A stretch of 64,000 bases of DNA. It comes from Corallincola holothuriorum. Lineage in GTDB: Bacteria > Pseudomonadota > Gammaproteobacteria > Enterobacterales > Neiellaceae. The notes under the pieces were generated by a model that was not told the DNA's origin, did not search any database, and was given only the letters and a program-made list of their open reading frames with translations. Location: NCBI RefSeq assembly GCF_003336225.1, contig NZ_QPID01000013.1:62001-126000 (forward strand). The letters run 5' to 3'. This document shows positions 16,561 through 26,576 of the stretch, piece after piece (position 1 is the stretch's first letter; each line of letters opens with the position of its first letter). A program made the position numbers and the translations under genes.

Positions 16561-17445
16561 ATGCGTGCACTCTATGCCACGGCTTTAGCATTATTCATCT
16601 TTCTGCCCTGCTCTGTCATGGCCGCTATTTCCCCCGCACTTTTTGAAGTCAGTAAACAAGGGCATACCAGCTATTTCTTTGGTTCTGTGCATATGGGCGA
16701 AGCCCGCTACTACCCACTTCCTAGCGCCATCGAGCAACGCTTCAAGCAGAGCCAAAGGCTGGTGATGGAAATCGACATGGCCGATGAATCCGCCATCCAA
16801 ATGGAAATGATGCAACTCATGATGCAGCACGGGATGTACCTCGATGGCAGCGATCTAAAAACCCACATCCCCTCATCGCTATACCGGCAAACGATGAAAA
16901 CAGCCGAGCGCTTAGGCGTGCCTGCAAACAGCATTCAGCAGTTACGTCCATGGGCCGTCGCTCTGCTCATTGGCCAACACTATTATTTAACCATGGGTTT
17001 AGATCCAAATTGGGGTGTCGACCAGTACTTTAGTCAACAGGCAATAAAAACAGGTAAAGCCATTTACGGCTTAGAAACCCTTGCCGAACAGATTAATGCG
17101 ATGTTGGCAGCTGACGGCGAAGGCAGCAGTATGTTGCAGCAAGTACTGGACGAAGCAGACAGCAGCAGTGACTACACCCAACGCATGATGACCGCTTGGG
17201 AAAAAGGTAACAGCAGTGAACTTAGCGCCATATTTAGTGAAGAACTAGACGACACACAGGCGGATAAACTGTTTGTTGAACATCTGCTATTAAAACGGAA
17301 TAAAAATTGGCTGCAACAACTGAAGCCAATGATGAAGAAAGAAACGCTATTCGTGGTCGTCGGTGCTGCGCATTTAGTTGGCCCGGAGAATATTTTGGAC
17401 AGCTTTCGCCAAGCTGGTTACCAAGTAAAAGCTGTCAGCTATTAA
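16561..17445 (+). CDS. TraB/GumN family protein, secreted
   Basis: The product (294 residues from the ATG at 16561) has a signal peptide MRALYATALALFIFLPCSVM followed by AAISPALFEVSKQGHTSYFF and GSVHMGEARYYPLP. The C-terminus KKETLFVVVGAAHLVGPENI with LDSFRQAGYQVKAV completes the TraB/GumN pattern (paired GSxH and GxxH motifs, a Tiki-like fold). Members have been suggested to be metal-dependent peptidases, but this one has no known substrate. The frame reaches back to a TTG at 16498 and an ATG at 16549, neither with a ribosome site. I preferred the start that gives the cleanest signal peptide. Confidence 0.8.
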   Translation: MRALYATALALFIFLPCSVMAAISPALFEVSKQGHTSYFFGSVHMGEARYYPLPSAIEQRFKQSQRLVMEIDMADESAIQMEMMQLMMQHGMYLDGSDLKTHIPSSLYRQTMKTAERLGVPANSIQQLRPWAVALLIGQHYYLTMGLDPNWGVDQYFSQQAIKTGKAIYGLETLAEQINAMLAADGEGSSMLQQVLDEADSSSDYTQRMMTAWEKGNSSELSAIFSEELDDTQADKLFVEHLLLKRNKNWLQQLKPMMKKETLFVVVGAAHLVGPENILDSFRQAGYQVKAVSY

Positions 17446-17499
17446 GCCACAATGGCAAGCAAGCGCTGGTAACAGTGGCAATGAGTTAGAGGTGCGCCA

Positions 17500-18084
17500 A
17501 TGAGCGATGATGAGTATCTACTATTTGATGCCGAGATGGCGGACGTTAAAAAATTGGCCGGAACAGAAACGGTTGCCCATCACTCAAAACGTGCAGGATT
17601 AGACCAAGAGAAACAGGCCAAACGGGAAGCCGCACAGGCCAGCCTATCTCAGCCAGATGATCCGCTATCAACAGAGATCCGCGATTTGATCGGGCCTGAC
17701 GATGAGCTGAGCTTTGTGCGCCCAGGTGTACAACATGGTGTTTTTAAAAAGCTACGCCAAGGACGGTATCAGATCGAAGCAAGACTGGACCTGCACCAAC
17801 ACTCCGTCGAGCAAGCGCGACTAGCGGTCAAAGGGTTTCTTGATGACTGCCGCCGAATGGAGGTGCGAAGCGCCATCATAGTCCATGGTATTGGTCGTCA
17901 CTCCAAGCCCCCCGCCTTACTTAAAAGTGCCGTTAATCAATGGCTGCAAGCATTAGCTGAAGTACAAGCATTTCACACTTGTCAACGCCACCACGGCGGA
18001 CTAGGCGCCGTCTACGTGATGCTAAAAAAGGGCGCGACAAAAAAGCTCGAGACCAAAGAACGCATTCAACATCGCCGCGGCTAA
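17500..18084 (+). CDS. smrA: Smr-domain DNA endonuclease SmrA
   Basis: The 194-residue product has a charged N-terminal third and a C-terminal Smr domain (residues about 90-180). The domain has the LDLHQHSVEQAR, IVHGIGRHSKPPALLKSAV and HHGGLGAVYVMLKKG motifs. Small MutS-related domains are nucleases, and the gammaproteobacterial SmrA (YdaL) has this length and layout. The gene lies between the TraB-family gene and a convergent acetyltransferase. Confidence 0.87.
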   Translation: MSDDEYLLFDAEMADVKKLAGTETVAHHSKRAGLDQEKQAKREAAQASLSQPDDPLSTEIRDLIGPDDELSFVRPGVQHGVFKKLRQGRYQIEARLDLHQHSVEQARLAVKGFLDDCRRMEVRSAIIVHGIGRHSKPPALLKSAVNQWLQALAEVQAFHTCQRHHGGLGAVYVMLKKGATKKLETKERIQHRRG

Positions 18085-18086
18085 CT

Positions 18087-18719
18087 TCAACCTCTGTGGC
18101 GGTTTAGTTGACTAAAAACAAAGGGAGCCGTTAACCACTGTGGACTATCGTCCTCAGGCAACTCTTCCCATTCAGTTTGCTGGTTAAAGCAGTGAAAGCC
18201 ACGGCGTTCATAATTGGCAAGGGCATACTTATGATCCTCACTGCAGGTATGAACCCAAACACGTTCTGGCGCTAACGACCAGGCACTCTGTATCGCCTCA
18301 ACAAGCAGACGGCTACCCAACCCCTTGCCGTAAAACGTGGGCAATAAACCAAAGAAGTGCAGTTCGACACTGTTATCTGGATGGGTAAACAGTTCGAAGT
18401 AACCTGCCAAGCTACCATCGTAGGTAGCCATGAAAGTGGTGACACGTTCATCAGTAAGGTGGCTTAGCCACGCAGCGTAGTCCCACCCCAAACGGCTATA
18501 CCAGCGCCAGGGACCGCCCACGGCACGAAACATGAATTGGTTGAACTCAGGCACGATATGCTGACAGCGCTGAACAGAAAAACCTGCTACAGGCTCAGCG
18601 GCAACAAGGTCATCAGGTGTCGTCATTTCCAGATAGTAAGTGGTCACTTGTTTTTTCAAAAATAGCTCCAACGCAATAACAGATATAAACAGTGGCGAAT
18701 GGTCGCCCGGCCGACTCAA
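18087..18719 (-). CDS. GNAT family N-acetyltransferase, substrate unknown
   Basis: The 210-residue product has a GNAT fold region. GSLAGYFELFTHPDNSVELH leads into FFGLLPTFYGKGLGSRLLVE, whose Q/RxxGxG/A equivalent (YGKGLGS) binds acetyl-CoA. RVWVHTCSEDHKYALANYER follows, then RGFHCF. The substrate cannot be read. The start is a TTG at 18719 overlapping the stop of the upstream dehydrogenase. A later start is possible because no strong ribosome site is seen. The overlap suggests one transcript with the dehydrogenase. Confidence 0.78.
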   Translation of the reverse strand: MSRPGDHSPLFISVIALELFLKKQVTTYYLEMTTPDDLVAAEPVAGFSVQRCQHIVPEFNQFMFRAVGGPWRWYSRLGWDYAAWLSHLTDERVTTFMATYDGSLAGYFELFTHPDNSVELHFFGLLPTFYGKGLGSRLLVEAIQSAWSLAPERVWVHTCSEDHKYALANYERRGFHCFNQQTEWEELPEDDSPQWLTAPFVFSQLNRHRG

Positions 18720-19633
18720 TAACCCCGGTTTCGATCGATCAAATGGTGCATAGGTAGTCCGCGGCTAACACGGCGATAATTATCAATCACTTGCGCAACC
18801 ACAGCATGCTGATCGGTCAAGGCCGCACAATGGGGTGTCACGACAATGTCTCTATGCTGCCAGAAGGGATGTTGCGCAGGTAAAGGCTCCTGCATAAAAA
18901 CATCCAACGTCGCCCCCGAGAGCTGACCATCGCTGAGTGCAGCCAACAGATCAGTCTCCACCAAGTGCTCCCCTCGCCCCACATTAATCAAGTAGCAACT
19001 TCGCTGACATTCAGCGAACAGCTCCCCGTTGAGAATACCCCGAGTCGCGCTGGTTAAAGGCAAGGTATTGATCACATAGTCCGCGCTTGCCAAAGCGGCA
19101 TGTAAAAGTTTTTTACCGCATATCGCCGTGTCATCGTCAGCGCGTGGTTCTCGCACCCAGCGCACAACATGAAACCCTTGCTGCTCCAGCGCCCTAGCGA
19201 CCGCACTGCCTATTTGCCCAGCCCCAAGCACAACGACGTTGTATTTAGGCGTTGCACGGATAGGAGCCCACTCCCGCCGTTGCTGTTGTGCCATTAAATC
19301 TGCCAGTCGCAAGTGATGGCGCAAAACATGAGCGACCACATACCGTGCCATAGCGTTCGCCAGGTTGGGGTCAACGATGCGCGCCAAGGGTATATCGCGC
19401 AAAGCATTTAGCTCTAATAGACGATCCACTCCGGCGCCAAAGGCGATCACCCCCGACAGATTCTCAAAATCTGCAACCATCTGTTCGGTCACCGACCATA
19501 CCAAGGCCAGCTTTACGACCTCGGGTGCAGTAATGGCTGGCCAACACTGAATATCAATCTCTGGGCCTTGGCATCTCATTGCTGCCAACAGTGGCGAGAC
19601 ATCTCTATCTGGTATAACAACGGCTAACGACAT
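18716..19633 (-). CDS. ghrA: D-2-hydroxyacid dehydrogenase, glyoxylate/hydroxypyruvate reductase A type
   Basis: This enzyme type reduces glyoxylate or hydroxypyruvate with NAD(P)H. The 305-residue product has the NAD-binding motif VVVLGAGQIGSAVARALEQQ, the active-site Arg in INVGRGEHLVETDLL, the Glu in TLDVFMQEPLPAQHPFW, and the catalytic His in VTPHCAAL. Length and the pattern HPFWQHRDIVVTPH are those of GhrA (YcdW) rather than of SerA or LdhA. It overlaps the GNAT gene by four bases. Confidence 0.82.
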   Translation of the reverse strand: MSLAVVIPDRDVSPLLAAMRCQGPEIDIQCWPAITAPEVVKLALVWSVTEQMVADFENLSGVIAFGAGVDRLLELNALRDIPLARIVDPNLANAMARYVVAHVLRHHLRLADLMAQQQRREWAPIRATPKYNVVVLGAGQIGSAVARALEQQGFHVVRWVREPRADDDTAICGKKLLHAALASADYVINTLPLTSATRGILNGELFAECQRSCYLINVGRGEHLVETDLLAALSDGQLSGATLDVFMQEPLPAQHPFWQHRDIVVTPHCAALTDQHAVVAQVIDNYRRVSRGLPMHHLIDRNRGY

Positions 19634-19740
19634 ATCAAAGAAGTGTGACAGAAACCCCTGCCTAGTTTACGCGATGCGACACAGGGATCCAGATAGCATG
19701 ACCTATGTCGATTTTTGGCAACCTAATCGTACAAGCTGAT

Positions 19741-19767
19741 TTAAGTTTCTCTTGCAAACGTCGATAC
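19741..19767 (+). promoter_or_regulatory. Sigma-28-like promoter of the chemoreceptor
   Basis: TTAAGTTT, an 11-base spacer and GTCGATAC match the FliA consensus at 13 of 16 positions with the canonical spacing. It lies 139 bases before the chosen ATG of the receptor gene. Confidence 0.65.
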
Positions 19768-19906
19768 TTAGCTAGACTCCTATAGGAGATGCAGCAGCAC
19801 ATCACCAACCTAGTTGTGTGACCGTGTGCGACGCCACGGACAGGTTTTTTATGCTAGCGTTTACTATGAATATATTTTGACGGCTAACTCCGCGGGCGAT
19901 AAACGA

Positions 19907-21964
19907 ATGATAAGAAGTAAGTTCCCTGGAATAGGTAAGATAAACTTCAAGCTTGGAGGTCTCTCGTTCCTTCAACGCTTATATCTACTTATTGGCATAC
20001 TCACCCTAATGCTCCTGCTCACTGGTATATTTGGGCTCATCTCTATTAACTCCTTAAATAATGGAGCAGAAGAGGTTTCAGAGCGTGCATTGCCGCAACT
20101 TAAAGCCAGCCAAAACCTGTTTATCTCATTACAAGAGGTGGCACAGAGCATTACCAGTATCCTGAGTGAAAGAGATCCTGCACAGGTAGAACTACTAGCC
20201 ACCAGCTACCGCGATGCCTTGGTGCAAGCGAACGCATCACTGGAGCAACTCAACGAAGTGGTTTCAGCAGATGCTAAGCCCAGTGTTGAGGTGCTGTCAG
20301 GTTTGCTTCCCAACATGGGACAACAAGCAGAAAATGTGATTAACGGCTATAGCCAACAACTAAACGACGAAGAGGCTGCATCCGTCCAGGTGCGAGAATT
20401 ACAACTGGAGTTTTCCCGTCTCAAACAACACCTGACCAAAGTCGCCAACTCAACTGGTGATGATTACGTTAACTGGACCCTAAGTGAGTTTCTTAATCCA
20501 TTTGAAAAACTGGAAGCGACACTGTTTGACGGTTTAAATAGTGGATCCGTGGCTCAGTTAGAAGAAGCAGGTGCCTTGGTCGATGGCATGCTGCCCAACC
20601 TTGATGGGAAAATGTCAGACACCATCGATGAATTCGAGATGTATGAAGATAGCCGTACCAGCTATCGCGATGAATTCACTGGACGCTGGGAGGCTATCAA
20701 GCTCGACTTTACTCTCGCTGGCGGCGGCAAGGTTACTAACTACCTCAACCTACTCAAACTGCAACAAGCAAACCTACAGTTCAAAACGGCACTGGCAGAT
20801 ATCCAGCAACAATCACGGCAACAGGTCGAGCAACTAATACAAGCATCTGATGCTGCCGTTGAGAAATCATCCAGTAGCGCAAAGTTGACCTACCGCAGCA
20901 GTATGAGTTTGGTCATCATAATCTTGGTCGCATCGGTAACTGTTGCCATATTGTTTGGTCTTTGGCTGAGTAGCCAGATGCGCAAAGCACTGAAAGATGT
21001 CAGTCACTCATTGCGTGCCGTCGCCAGTGGCGACATGACTACTCGCGTCAGCTATAACAACAAAGACGAATTTGGTGCCATCGCTGATGATGTAAATATG
21101 GTAGCCAGCCAGATGCAGGAAACCCTTGCCAGTTTCAGTGTTTCAGCCGACGAGCAAGCAAGGATCGCCGCCGATAATAGCCACGCATGTAACGATGCCA
21201 ATGCGAGCCTAGAGCATCAACGAAACAATATCGGTGCATTAGCCACAGCCATGACACAGATGGAAGCGTCGTTCAGTGAAGTAGCGAAGAACGCCTCTGA
21301 TACCGCAGAGCAGGTGCATCAAGTAGAAGACGCTGCCAATCAAGGTAGTGATATCATGACGACAACCATTACCAGCACTAACCAGCTGTCTGAACAACTG
21401 CAAAGTTCTGCCGATAAGATCCAAGAAGTCGAGCACTTCAGTGACCAAATTGGGCAGATCTTAGATGTGATCCGCGGCATTGCTGAACAAACTAACTTGT
21501 TGGCACTTAACGCAGCCATTGAAGCTGCCCGCGCTGGTGAACAGGGTCGTGGTTTCGCCGTGGTTGCCGACGAGGTCAGAAACCTGGCCAAGCGTACCTC
21601 GGAGTCCACTTCAGAGATCAACCAACGCATCGAAAATCTGCAAAGCAGTATCCGTGAAGCTGCGGGCTCAGTCCGTGATGCCACAGATCGCATGCAAGAG
21701 AATGTTATTCAGGTCAGTGACGCCGACGGCGCCATGGGCACCATCAAGTCGATCGTCACGCAAATTGCTGATATGTCTAATCAAATCAGTGTGGCTGCCG
21801 AGGAGCAACGTTGTACCACTGAAGAGATGACACGCAACGTCAATATGATTAACGAAGCTGCCGATGCCAACATGGTGGTATTTGAGCAGATCACCGAAAC
21901 AAGCTCGAAACAATCGAGTATGTCAGAAGAGCAAAAAGCTCATTGCATGCGCTACAAAACTTAG
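19907..21964 (+). CDS. Methyl-accepting chemotaxis protein
   Basis: A transmembrane chemoreceptor that controls CheA. From the ATG at 19907 the product has 685 residues. TM1 is at about residues 24-46 ([20 protein letters not shown]), followed by an unusually long, about 285-residue, mainly helical periplasmic sensor region. TM2 is at about 333-356 ([20 protein letters not shown]), a HAMP domain follows, and the signalling domain has the tip [20 protein letters not shown]. The ligand cannot be told; the helical sensor resembles bimodular helical types. The frame extends to a TTG at 19814 but the ATG gives a normal N-terminus. The final residues (KAHCMRYKT) do not look like a receptor C-terminus (see findings). 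Confidence 0.9.
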   Translation: MIRSKFPGIGKINFKLGGLSFLQRLYLLIGILTLMLLLTGIFGLISINSLNNGAEEVSERALPQLKASQNLFISLQEVAQSITSILSERDPAQVELLATSYRDALVQANASLEQLNEVVSADAKPSVEVLSGLLPNMGQQAENVINGYSQQLNDEEAASVQVRELQLEFSRLKQHLTKVANSTGDDYVNWTLSEFLNPFEKLEATLFDGLNSGSVAQLEEAGALVDGMLPNLDGKMSDTIDEFEMYEDSRTSYRDEFTGRWEAIKLDFTLAGGGKVTNYLNLLKLQQANLQFKTALADIQQQSRQQVEQLIQASDAAVEKSSSSAKLTYRSSMSLVIIILVASVTVAILFGLWLSSQMRKALKDVSHSLRAVASGDMTTRVSYNNKDEFGAIADDVNMVASQMQETLASFSVSADEQARIAADNSHACNDANASLEHQRNNIGALATAMTQMEASFSEVAKNASDTAEQVHQVEDAANQGSDIMTTTITSTNQLSEQLQSSADKIQEVEHFSDQIGQILDVIRGIAEQTNLLALNAAIEAARAGEQGRGFAVVADEVRNLAKRTSESTSEINQRIENLQSSIREAAGSVRDATDRMQENVIQVSDADGAMGTIKSIVTQIADMSNQISVAAEEQRCTTEEMTRNVNMINEAADANMVVFEQITETSSKQSSMSEEQKAHCMRYKT

Positions 21965-21992
21965 CCAGCGACTGATGTAGTCAATTTATTTA

Positions 21993-22018
21993 AAGGTCAG
22001 CCATTGCTGGCCTTTTTT
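21993..22018 (+). terminator. Intrinsic terminator after the chemoreceptor gene
   Basis: Stem AAGGTCAGC/GCTGGCCTT (one G-T pair) with loop CATT is followed by a T tract, 28 bases after the receptor stop. Confidence 0.85.
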
Positions 22019-22073
22019 GATCCGCCCATTTAAGACTATGCTTGTTAGGAGACAACCTGATGACATAGCCGTT

Positions 22074-22475
22074 ATGCACCGACATTTAGCCATACTCCTC
22101 CTCTTCCTGTTAAGCCATACGACTCATGCAGATGAACCGCTCTACCTCAGGTGTGACTGTAACTGGTGGCAAGCGCTACCTGAGTACCAGATGCAGCAAG
22201 TTGGCAGCGCAAACCTTTATCGCACAGAAATTGAGATTAAGAACGCTAGCTTCCCAATCAACTTTAAGCTGGTTGATGTGAACTACACACCCGGTAGCAA
22301 TTTTGGCTATCTCAACCCCACCGATCGGGTCATCACCATGGGCAGAGTAGTTAAAGCAACACCAGATGCAGTCAAAGAAAATTTCGAGTTCATGCCGCCC
22401 GCACCTGGGACCTATCAGATATTCCTCGATCTCGATGGCAAAACCCCCATGGTATTTATATCCAAGGCGATCTAA
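22074..22475 (+). CDS. Small secreted protein with a pullulanase-repeat-like module
   Basis: Not a gene I recognise by name. The ATG at 22074 gives 133 residues: signal peptide MHRHLAILLLFLLSHTTHA and one mature domain of about 114 residues. The domain begins EPLYLRCDCNWWQALPEYQM and continues with INFKLVDVNYTPGSNFGYLN and PGTYQIFLDLDGKTPMVFIS. It parallels the C-terminal modules of the pullulanase at the right end of this window (LYVRGDMNGW, then FKVADSGWTAGTNFGYAD). A carbohydrate-binding-like beta-sandwich is an inference. An earlier in-frame ATG at 22038 is possible. The RCDC pair of cysteines is notable. Confidence 0.72.
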   Translation: MHRHLAILLLFLLSHTTHADEPLYLRCDCNWWQALPEYQMQQVGSANLYRTEIEIKNASFPINFKLVDVNYTPGSNFGYLNPTDRVITMGRVVKATPDAVKENFEFMPPAPGTYQIFLDLDGKTPMVFISKAI

Positions 22476-22504
22476 GTGAATAACATCAATAAAGCCCCGG
22501 CAAT

Positions 22505-22530
22505 AAAAAAGGGCCCTAAGGCCCTTTCTT
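22505..22530. terminator. Bidirectional terminator between the secreted protein gene and purL
   Basis: Stem AAGGGCC/GGCCCTT with loop CTAA has A6 before it and TTTCTT after it. It serves the convergent plus-strand gene and, on the minus strand, purL. Confidence 0.85.
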
Positions 22531-22555
22531 CTTACTTAGCATTAACGCCAGCAAA

Positions 22556-25500
22556 CTAACCAACAAACTTACGAGCGTTGCGGAACATACGCATCCAGGC
22601 GCTGTCCTCGCCCCAAGAATCTGGGTGCCAGGAGTTAGCCACGGTACGGAACACACGCTCAGGGTGCGGCATCATGATAGTGACTTTACCGTCATTACTG
22701 GTTAAACCGGTAATACCGCCTTCAGAGCCGTTCGGGTTAGCCGGATACTGAGTCGTATACTGACCATAGTTATCGACATAACGTACCGCCACTAAGCCAC
22801 TTTCCAAGACTTTCTGCGCCCCATCAGCAGCGGCAAATTCCGCACGACCTTCACCGTGGGAAACAGCAATAGGCATACGGGCGCCACCCATCTCCTGGAA
22901 GAACACAGAACGGCTGTCCTGCACTTCAACCAAACTAAAGCGGGCTTCAAAACGTTCCGACTCATTGCGAACAAAGCGTGGCCACAAGTCAGTGCCTGGG
23001 ATCAGCTCTTTCAGGGTCGAAAGCATCTGACAGCCATTACACACACCTAGCGCAAAGCTATCGTCGCGGGCGAAAAAGCGACTAAACATCTCTCTCGCCT
23101 GCGAGTTAAATAGAATAGATTTTGCCCAACCTTCGCCAGCGCCTAAAACGTCGCCATACGAGAATCCACCACAAGCAACCAAGCCTTTGTAGTCTTCAAG
23201 CTTAATCCGACCAGCCAGTACATCGCTCATGTGAATATCGATGCTTTCAAAGCCGGCACGGTCAAACGCGGCCGCCATCTCTAACTGTGAGTTAACGCCT
23301 TGCTCACGTAAAATTGCCATTTTCGGCTTCACGCCAGTGGCGATATATGGCGCAGCAACATCTAAGCTCGGATCATAGGGTAATGACACGTTCAAACCAG
23401 GATCTTTTACATCCTGCTTCGCTTGGAACTCCTGCTCAGCACAGGCTGGGTTGTCCCGCAGCTTTTGCATGCGACGAGTCGTTTCAGCCCACACGGTACG
23501 CAGGTGCGTACGAGTACTGTTTAACACCTCAACACCCGCACGGCTAAAGCTGACACTATCTTCTGCCGACACCTCACCAATGAGGTGGGTTGCTGCCGCT
23601 AAGCCGTGTTCAGCAAACACCGCCAGCACCGCGTCGCGTTCGCTACGCTTAATTTGAATAACCGCACCCAGCTCTTCACTGAACAAGGCAGCCAGATCAT
23701 TGCCGCCCAGCGCATCCAACGCAACGTTAGCACCACAATGTCCCGCAAACGCCATCTCAGCCACTGTGACAAATAGGCCACCGTCAGAGCGATCGTGGTA
23801 AGCCAGCAGCTGACCGTCAGCAACCAGCGCCTGCATCGCATTGAAGAAGCCCTTCAACAGTTCAGCATCATCAACATCAGGCGTATCGTCACCCAGTTGT
23901 TTATAGACCTGCGCCAGACAAGAGCCACCGAGGCGGTTCTTACCAAGTCCCAGATCCAACAGTAAGAGATCGGTCTCACCTGCGTCAGTAACCAGTTCAG
24001 GTGTCACTGTTGAACGGATATCTTCCACCCGACCAAACGCGGTGATCACTAGGCTCAACGGGGAAGTCACGGCACGCTCTTCACCGTCCTGCTGCCACTT
24101 AGTCTTCATCGACATGGAGTCTTTACCGACCGGAATCGTTAGCCCCAATGTCGGACACAGCTCTTCACCAATCGCTTTTACCGCATCGTACAGGCCCGCA
24201 TCTTCACCTGGGTGACCTGCAGCTGACATCCAGTTGGCAGACAGTTTGATATGTTTAAGATCGCCAATCTGCGTTGCCGCAATATTCGTCAGTGATTCCG
24301 CCACAGCCAAACGTGCCGATGCCGCGAAATTCAGCAGTGCCACCGGCGTACGCTCACCGATCGACATAGCTTCACCGGCATAGGTATCAAAACTGGCGGC
24401 GGTAACCGCACAATCTGCGACAGGGATCTGCCAAGGGCCGACCATCTGATCGCGGGCAACAAGACCTGTCACCGAACGGTCACCAATAGTGATAAGGAAG
24501 GTTTTCTCGGCGACCGTTGGCAAGTTCAGCAGACGCTCTGCTGCATCCAGCGGGTCAACGCCATCCAAAGCCAAGGCCTGACCACTGGCTTGCAAACGTT
24601 GCACATCACGATGCATCTTAGGTGTTTTACCCAATAACACGCTCAATGGCATATCAATAGGGTTATTCCCAAAATGACTATCGCTGAGGGTCAGGTGCAA
24701 CTTTTCAGTGGCTTCACCAACCACCGCATAAGGCGCTCGCTCACGCTGACAGATAGCATCAAACTGCGCCAGTTTTTCTGCAGGCACCGCCATCACATAA
24801 CGTTCTTGCGATTCATTACACCAGATCTCAAGCGGGCTCATGCCGGGCTCATCGTTGGGTACACTGCGCAATTCGAACTTACCGCCACGCTCACCGTCAT
24901 TAACCAGTTCAGGCAGGGCGTTAGACAAACCACCCGCGCCCACATCATGGATAAATACGATAGGGTTTTCATCACCCAGCTGCCAGCAGCGATCGATCAC
25001 CTCCTGACACCGGCGTTCCATCTCAGGGTTTTCACGCTGAACAGAAGCAAAATCTAGATCTTCTGAAGATTGTCCCGATGCCATAGAAGAAGCGGCACCG
25101 CCACCCAAGCCGATATTCATCGCTGGGCCACCGAGAACAATCAGCTTTGCGCCGACCGGGATCTCTTTCTTCTCAACATGGTCAGCACGAATATTACCCA
25201 AACCACCGGCCAGCATAATCGGCTTATGGTAACCACGGATCTCTTCTCCGTTATGGCTTACCACCTGCTCTTCATAGGTACGGAAGTAGCCTAGCAGGTT
25301 CGGGCGACCAAACTCGTTATTAAAAGCGGCGCCACCCAGAGGACCTTCCAACATGATATCGAGTGCAGAAACAATACGTCCCGGCTTACCAAAATCCGTT
25401 TCCCATGGCTGTTGATAACCAGGGATCCGGAGGTTTGACACGGAGAAGCCAACTAAACCAGCTTTCGGTTTAGAGCCAATACCGGTCGCACCTTCATCAC

Positions 25501-26449
25501 GAATTTCACCGCCAGATCCGGTCGAAGCACCCGGCCATGGCGAGATAGCAGTCGGGTGGTTATGGGTTTCCACTTTACAAAGAATATGGATATCTTCGAC
25601 ATGATAAGCGTAAGCTTTAGTTTCCGGATCAGGGAAGAAACGGCCTGCTTTTGAGCCGGCAAACACTGCAGCGTTATCTTTATAAGCAGACAACACGTAA
25701 TCGTTATGCTGCTCATAGGTATTTTTGATCATCTTGAAAAGCGACTTCGGCTGCGCTTCTCCATCAATGGTCCAATCCGCATTAAAAATCTTGTGACGAC
25801 AGTGCTCGGAGTTCGCCTGAGCAAACATATAAAGCTCAATATCGTTTGGATTGCGCCCTAAAGCCTGAAAATTCTCAACCAGATAATCAATTTCATCATC
25901 AGCCAATGCCAGGCCCATAGCGATATTGGCTTGAGCAAGCGCATCACGACCACCGCTCAATACATCCACCGAATTCAATGGTGCCGGCTGATCGTGGCGG
26001 AACAGAGCCGTCGCATCGTCAAGTTGTTCGAATACAACTTCCATCATACGATCATAGATAAGGCCTTGAACCTCTAGCCACTGCGCAGCGGACAACTCGG
26101 CGCTGGTAGCAACGTAGTAAGCCATACCACGTTCCAATCGCACGATCTGATCCAGACCACAGTTTTGAGCAATATCTGTCGCTTTAGACGACCAAGGCGA
26201 TATGGTGCCGGGACGAGGAGTCACCAACAACAGCTTACCTTCCGGCGCGTGTTCAGCAATGGTTGGGCCGTAGGTCAGAAGCTTTTCCAGCTTAGCCAGC
26301 TCGGCTTCTGACAGTGGCGACGTCAACTCCGCAAAATGCATATACTCAGCGTAAATGCTTGTTACGGGGAGTTTTTGGCTGCGACAAGCATCCAATAACT
26401 TGTTGATACGAAAGTCTGACAACGCGGGGGCACCACGAAGGATTTGCAT
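22556..26449 (-). CDS. purL: Phosphoribosylformylglycinamidine synthase PurL
   Basis: PurL makes FGAM from FGAR, glutamine and ATP in purine synthesis. The 1297-residue product is the long gammaproteobacterial form. It has an N-terminal PurS-like domain ([20 protein letters not shown]), tandem AIR-synthase-type halves with [20 protein letters not shown] and [18 protein letters not shown], and a C-terminal class I glutamine amidotransferase with the nucleophile in [11 protein letters not shown] and the His in MPHPERVF. The start is the ATG at 26449, matching the family N-terminus and placed behind AGGTGA; a GTG four codons earlier overlaps that site. It diverges from mltF, as in E. coli relatives. 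Confidence 0.97.
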   Translation of the reverse strand: MQILRGAPALSDFRINKLLDACRSQKLPVTSIYAEYMHFAELTSPLSEAELAKLEKLLTYGPTIAEHAPEGKLLLVTPRPGTISPWSSKATDIAQNCGLDQIVRLERGMAYYVATSAELSAAQWLEVQGLIYDRMMEVVFEQLDDATALFRHDQPAPLNSVDVLSGGRDALAQANIAMGLALADDEIDYLVENFQALGRNPNDIELYMFAQANSEHCRHKIFNADWTIDGEAQPKSLFKMIKNTYEQHNDYVLSAYKDNAAVFAGSKAGRFFPDPETKAYAYHVEDIHILCKVETHNHPTAISPWPGASTGSGGEIRDEGATGIGSKPKAGLVGFSVSNLRIPGYQQPWETDFGKPGRIVSALDIMLEGPLGGAAFNNEFGRPNLLGYFRTYEEQVVSHNGEEIRGYHKPIMLAGGLGNIRADHVEKKEIPVGAKLIVLGGPAMNIGLGGGAASSMASGQSSEDLDFASVQRENPEMERRCQEVIDRCWQLGDENPIVFIHDVGAGGLSNALPELVNDGERGGKFELRSVPNDEPGMSPLEIWCNESQERYVMAVPAEKLAQFDAICQRERAPYAVVGEATEKLHLTLSDSHFGNNPIDMPLSVLLGKTPKMHRDVQRLQASGQALALDGVDPLDAAERLLNLPTVAEKTFLITIGDRSVTGLVARDQMVGPWQIPVADCAVTAASFDTYAGEAMSIGERTPVALLNFAASARLAVAESLTNIAATQIGDLKHIKLSANWMSAAGHPGEDAGLYDAVKAIGEELCPTLGLTIPVGKDSMSMKTKWQQDGEERAVTSPLSLVITAFGRVEDIRSTVTPELVTDAGETDLLLLDLGLGKNRLGGSCLAQVYKQLGDDTPDVDDAELLKGFFNAMQALVADGQLLAYHDRSDGGLFVTVAEMAFAGHCGANVALDALGGNDLAALFSEELGAVIQIKRSERDAVLAVFAEHGLAAATHLIGEVSAEDSVSFSRAGVEVLNSTRTHLRTVWAETTRRMQKLRDNPACAEQEFQAKQDVKDPGLNVSLPYDPSLDVAAPYIATGVKPKMAILREQGVNSQLEMAAAFDRAGFESIDIHMSDVLAGRIKLEDYKGLVACGGFSYGDVLGAGEGWAKSILFNSQAREMFSRFFARDDSFALGVCNGCQMLSTLKELIPGTDLWPRFVRNESERFEARFSLVEVQDSRSVFFQEMGGARMPIAVSHGEGRAEFAAADGAQKVLESGLVAVRYVDNYGQYTTQYPANPNGSEGGITGLTSNDGKVTIMMPHPERVFRTVANSWHPDSWGEDSAWMRMFRNARKFVG

Positions 26450-26576
26450 ACGCTTACTCACCTGGCCGAAGTTAGGGGGGTTGAACTAAGGAGGCGTATT
26501 ATAGTGAAAAGTGTGGCCGTTGATAAGCGCTAGAAGGAAGCTGGGCGCATTCGTTTTCATCTGGTATAAGTTAAGT

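Noticed and set aside
19814-19906. N-terminal extension of the chemoreceptor from a TTG
   Set aside because: The extra 31 residues are not hydrophobic or receptor-like, and the ATG at 19907 gives a usual short cytoplasmic N-terminus before TM1.
26450-26576. A PurR operator between purL and mltF
   Set aside because: I found no sequence close to the ACGCAAACGTTTGCGT operator in this gap.
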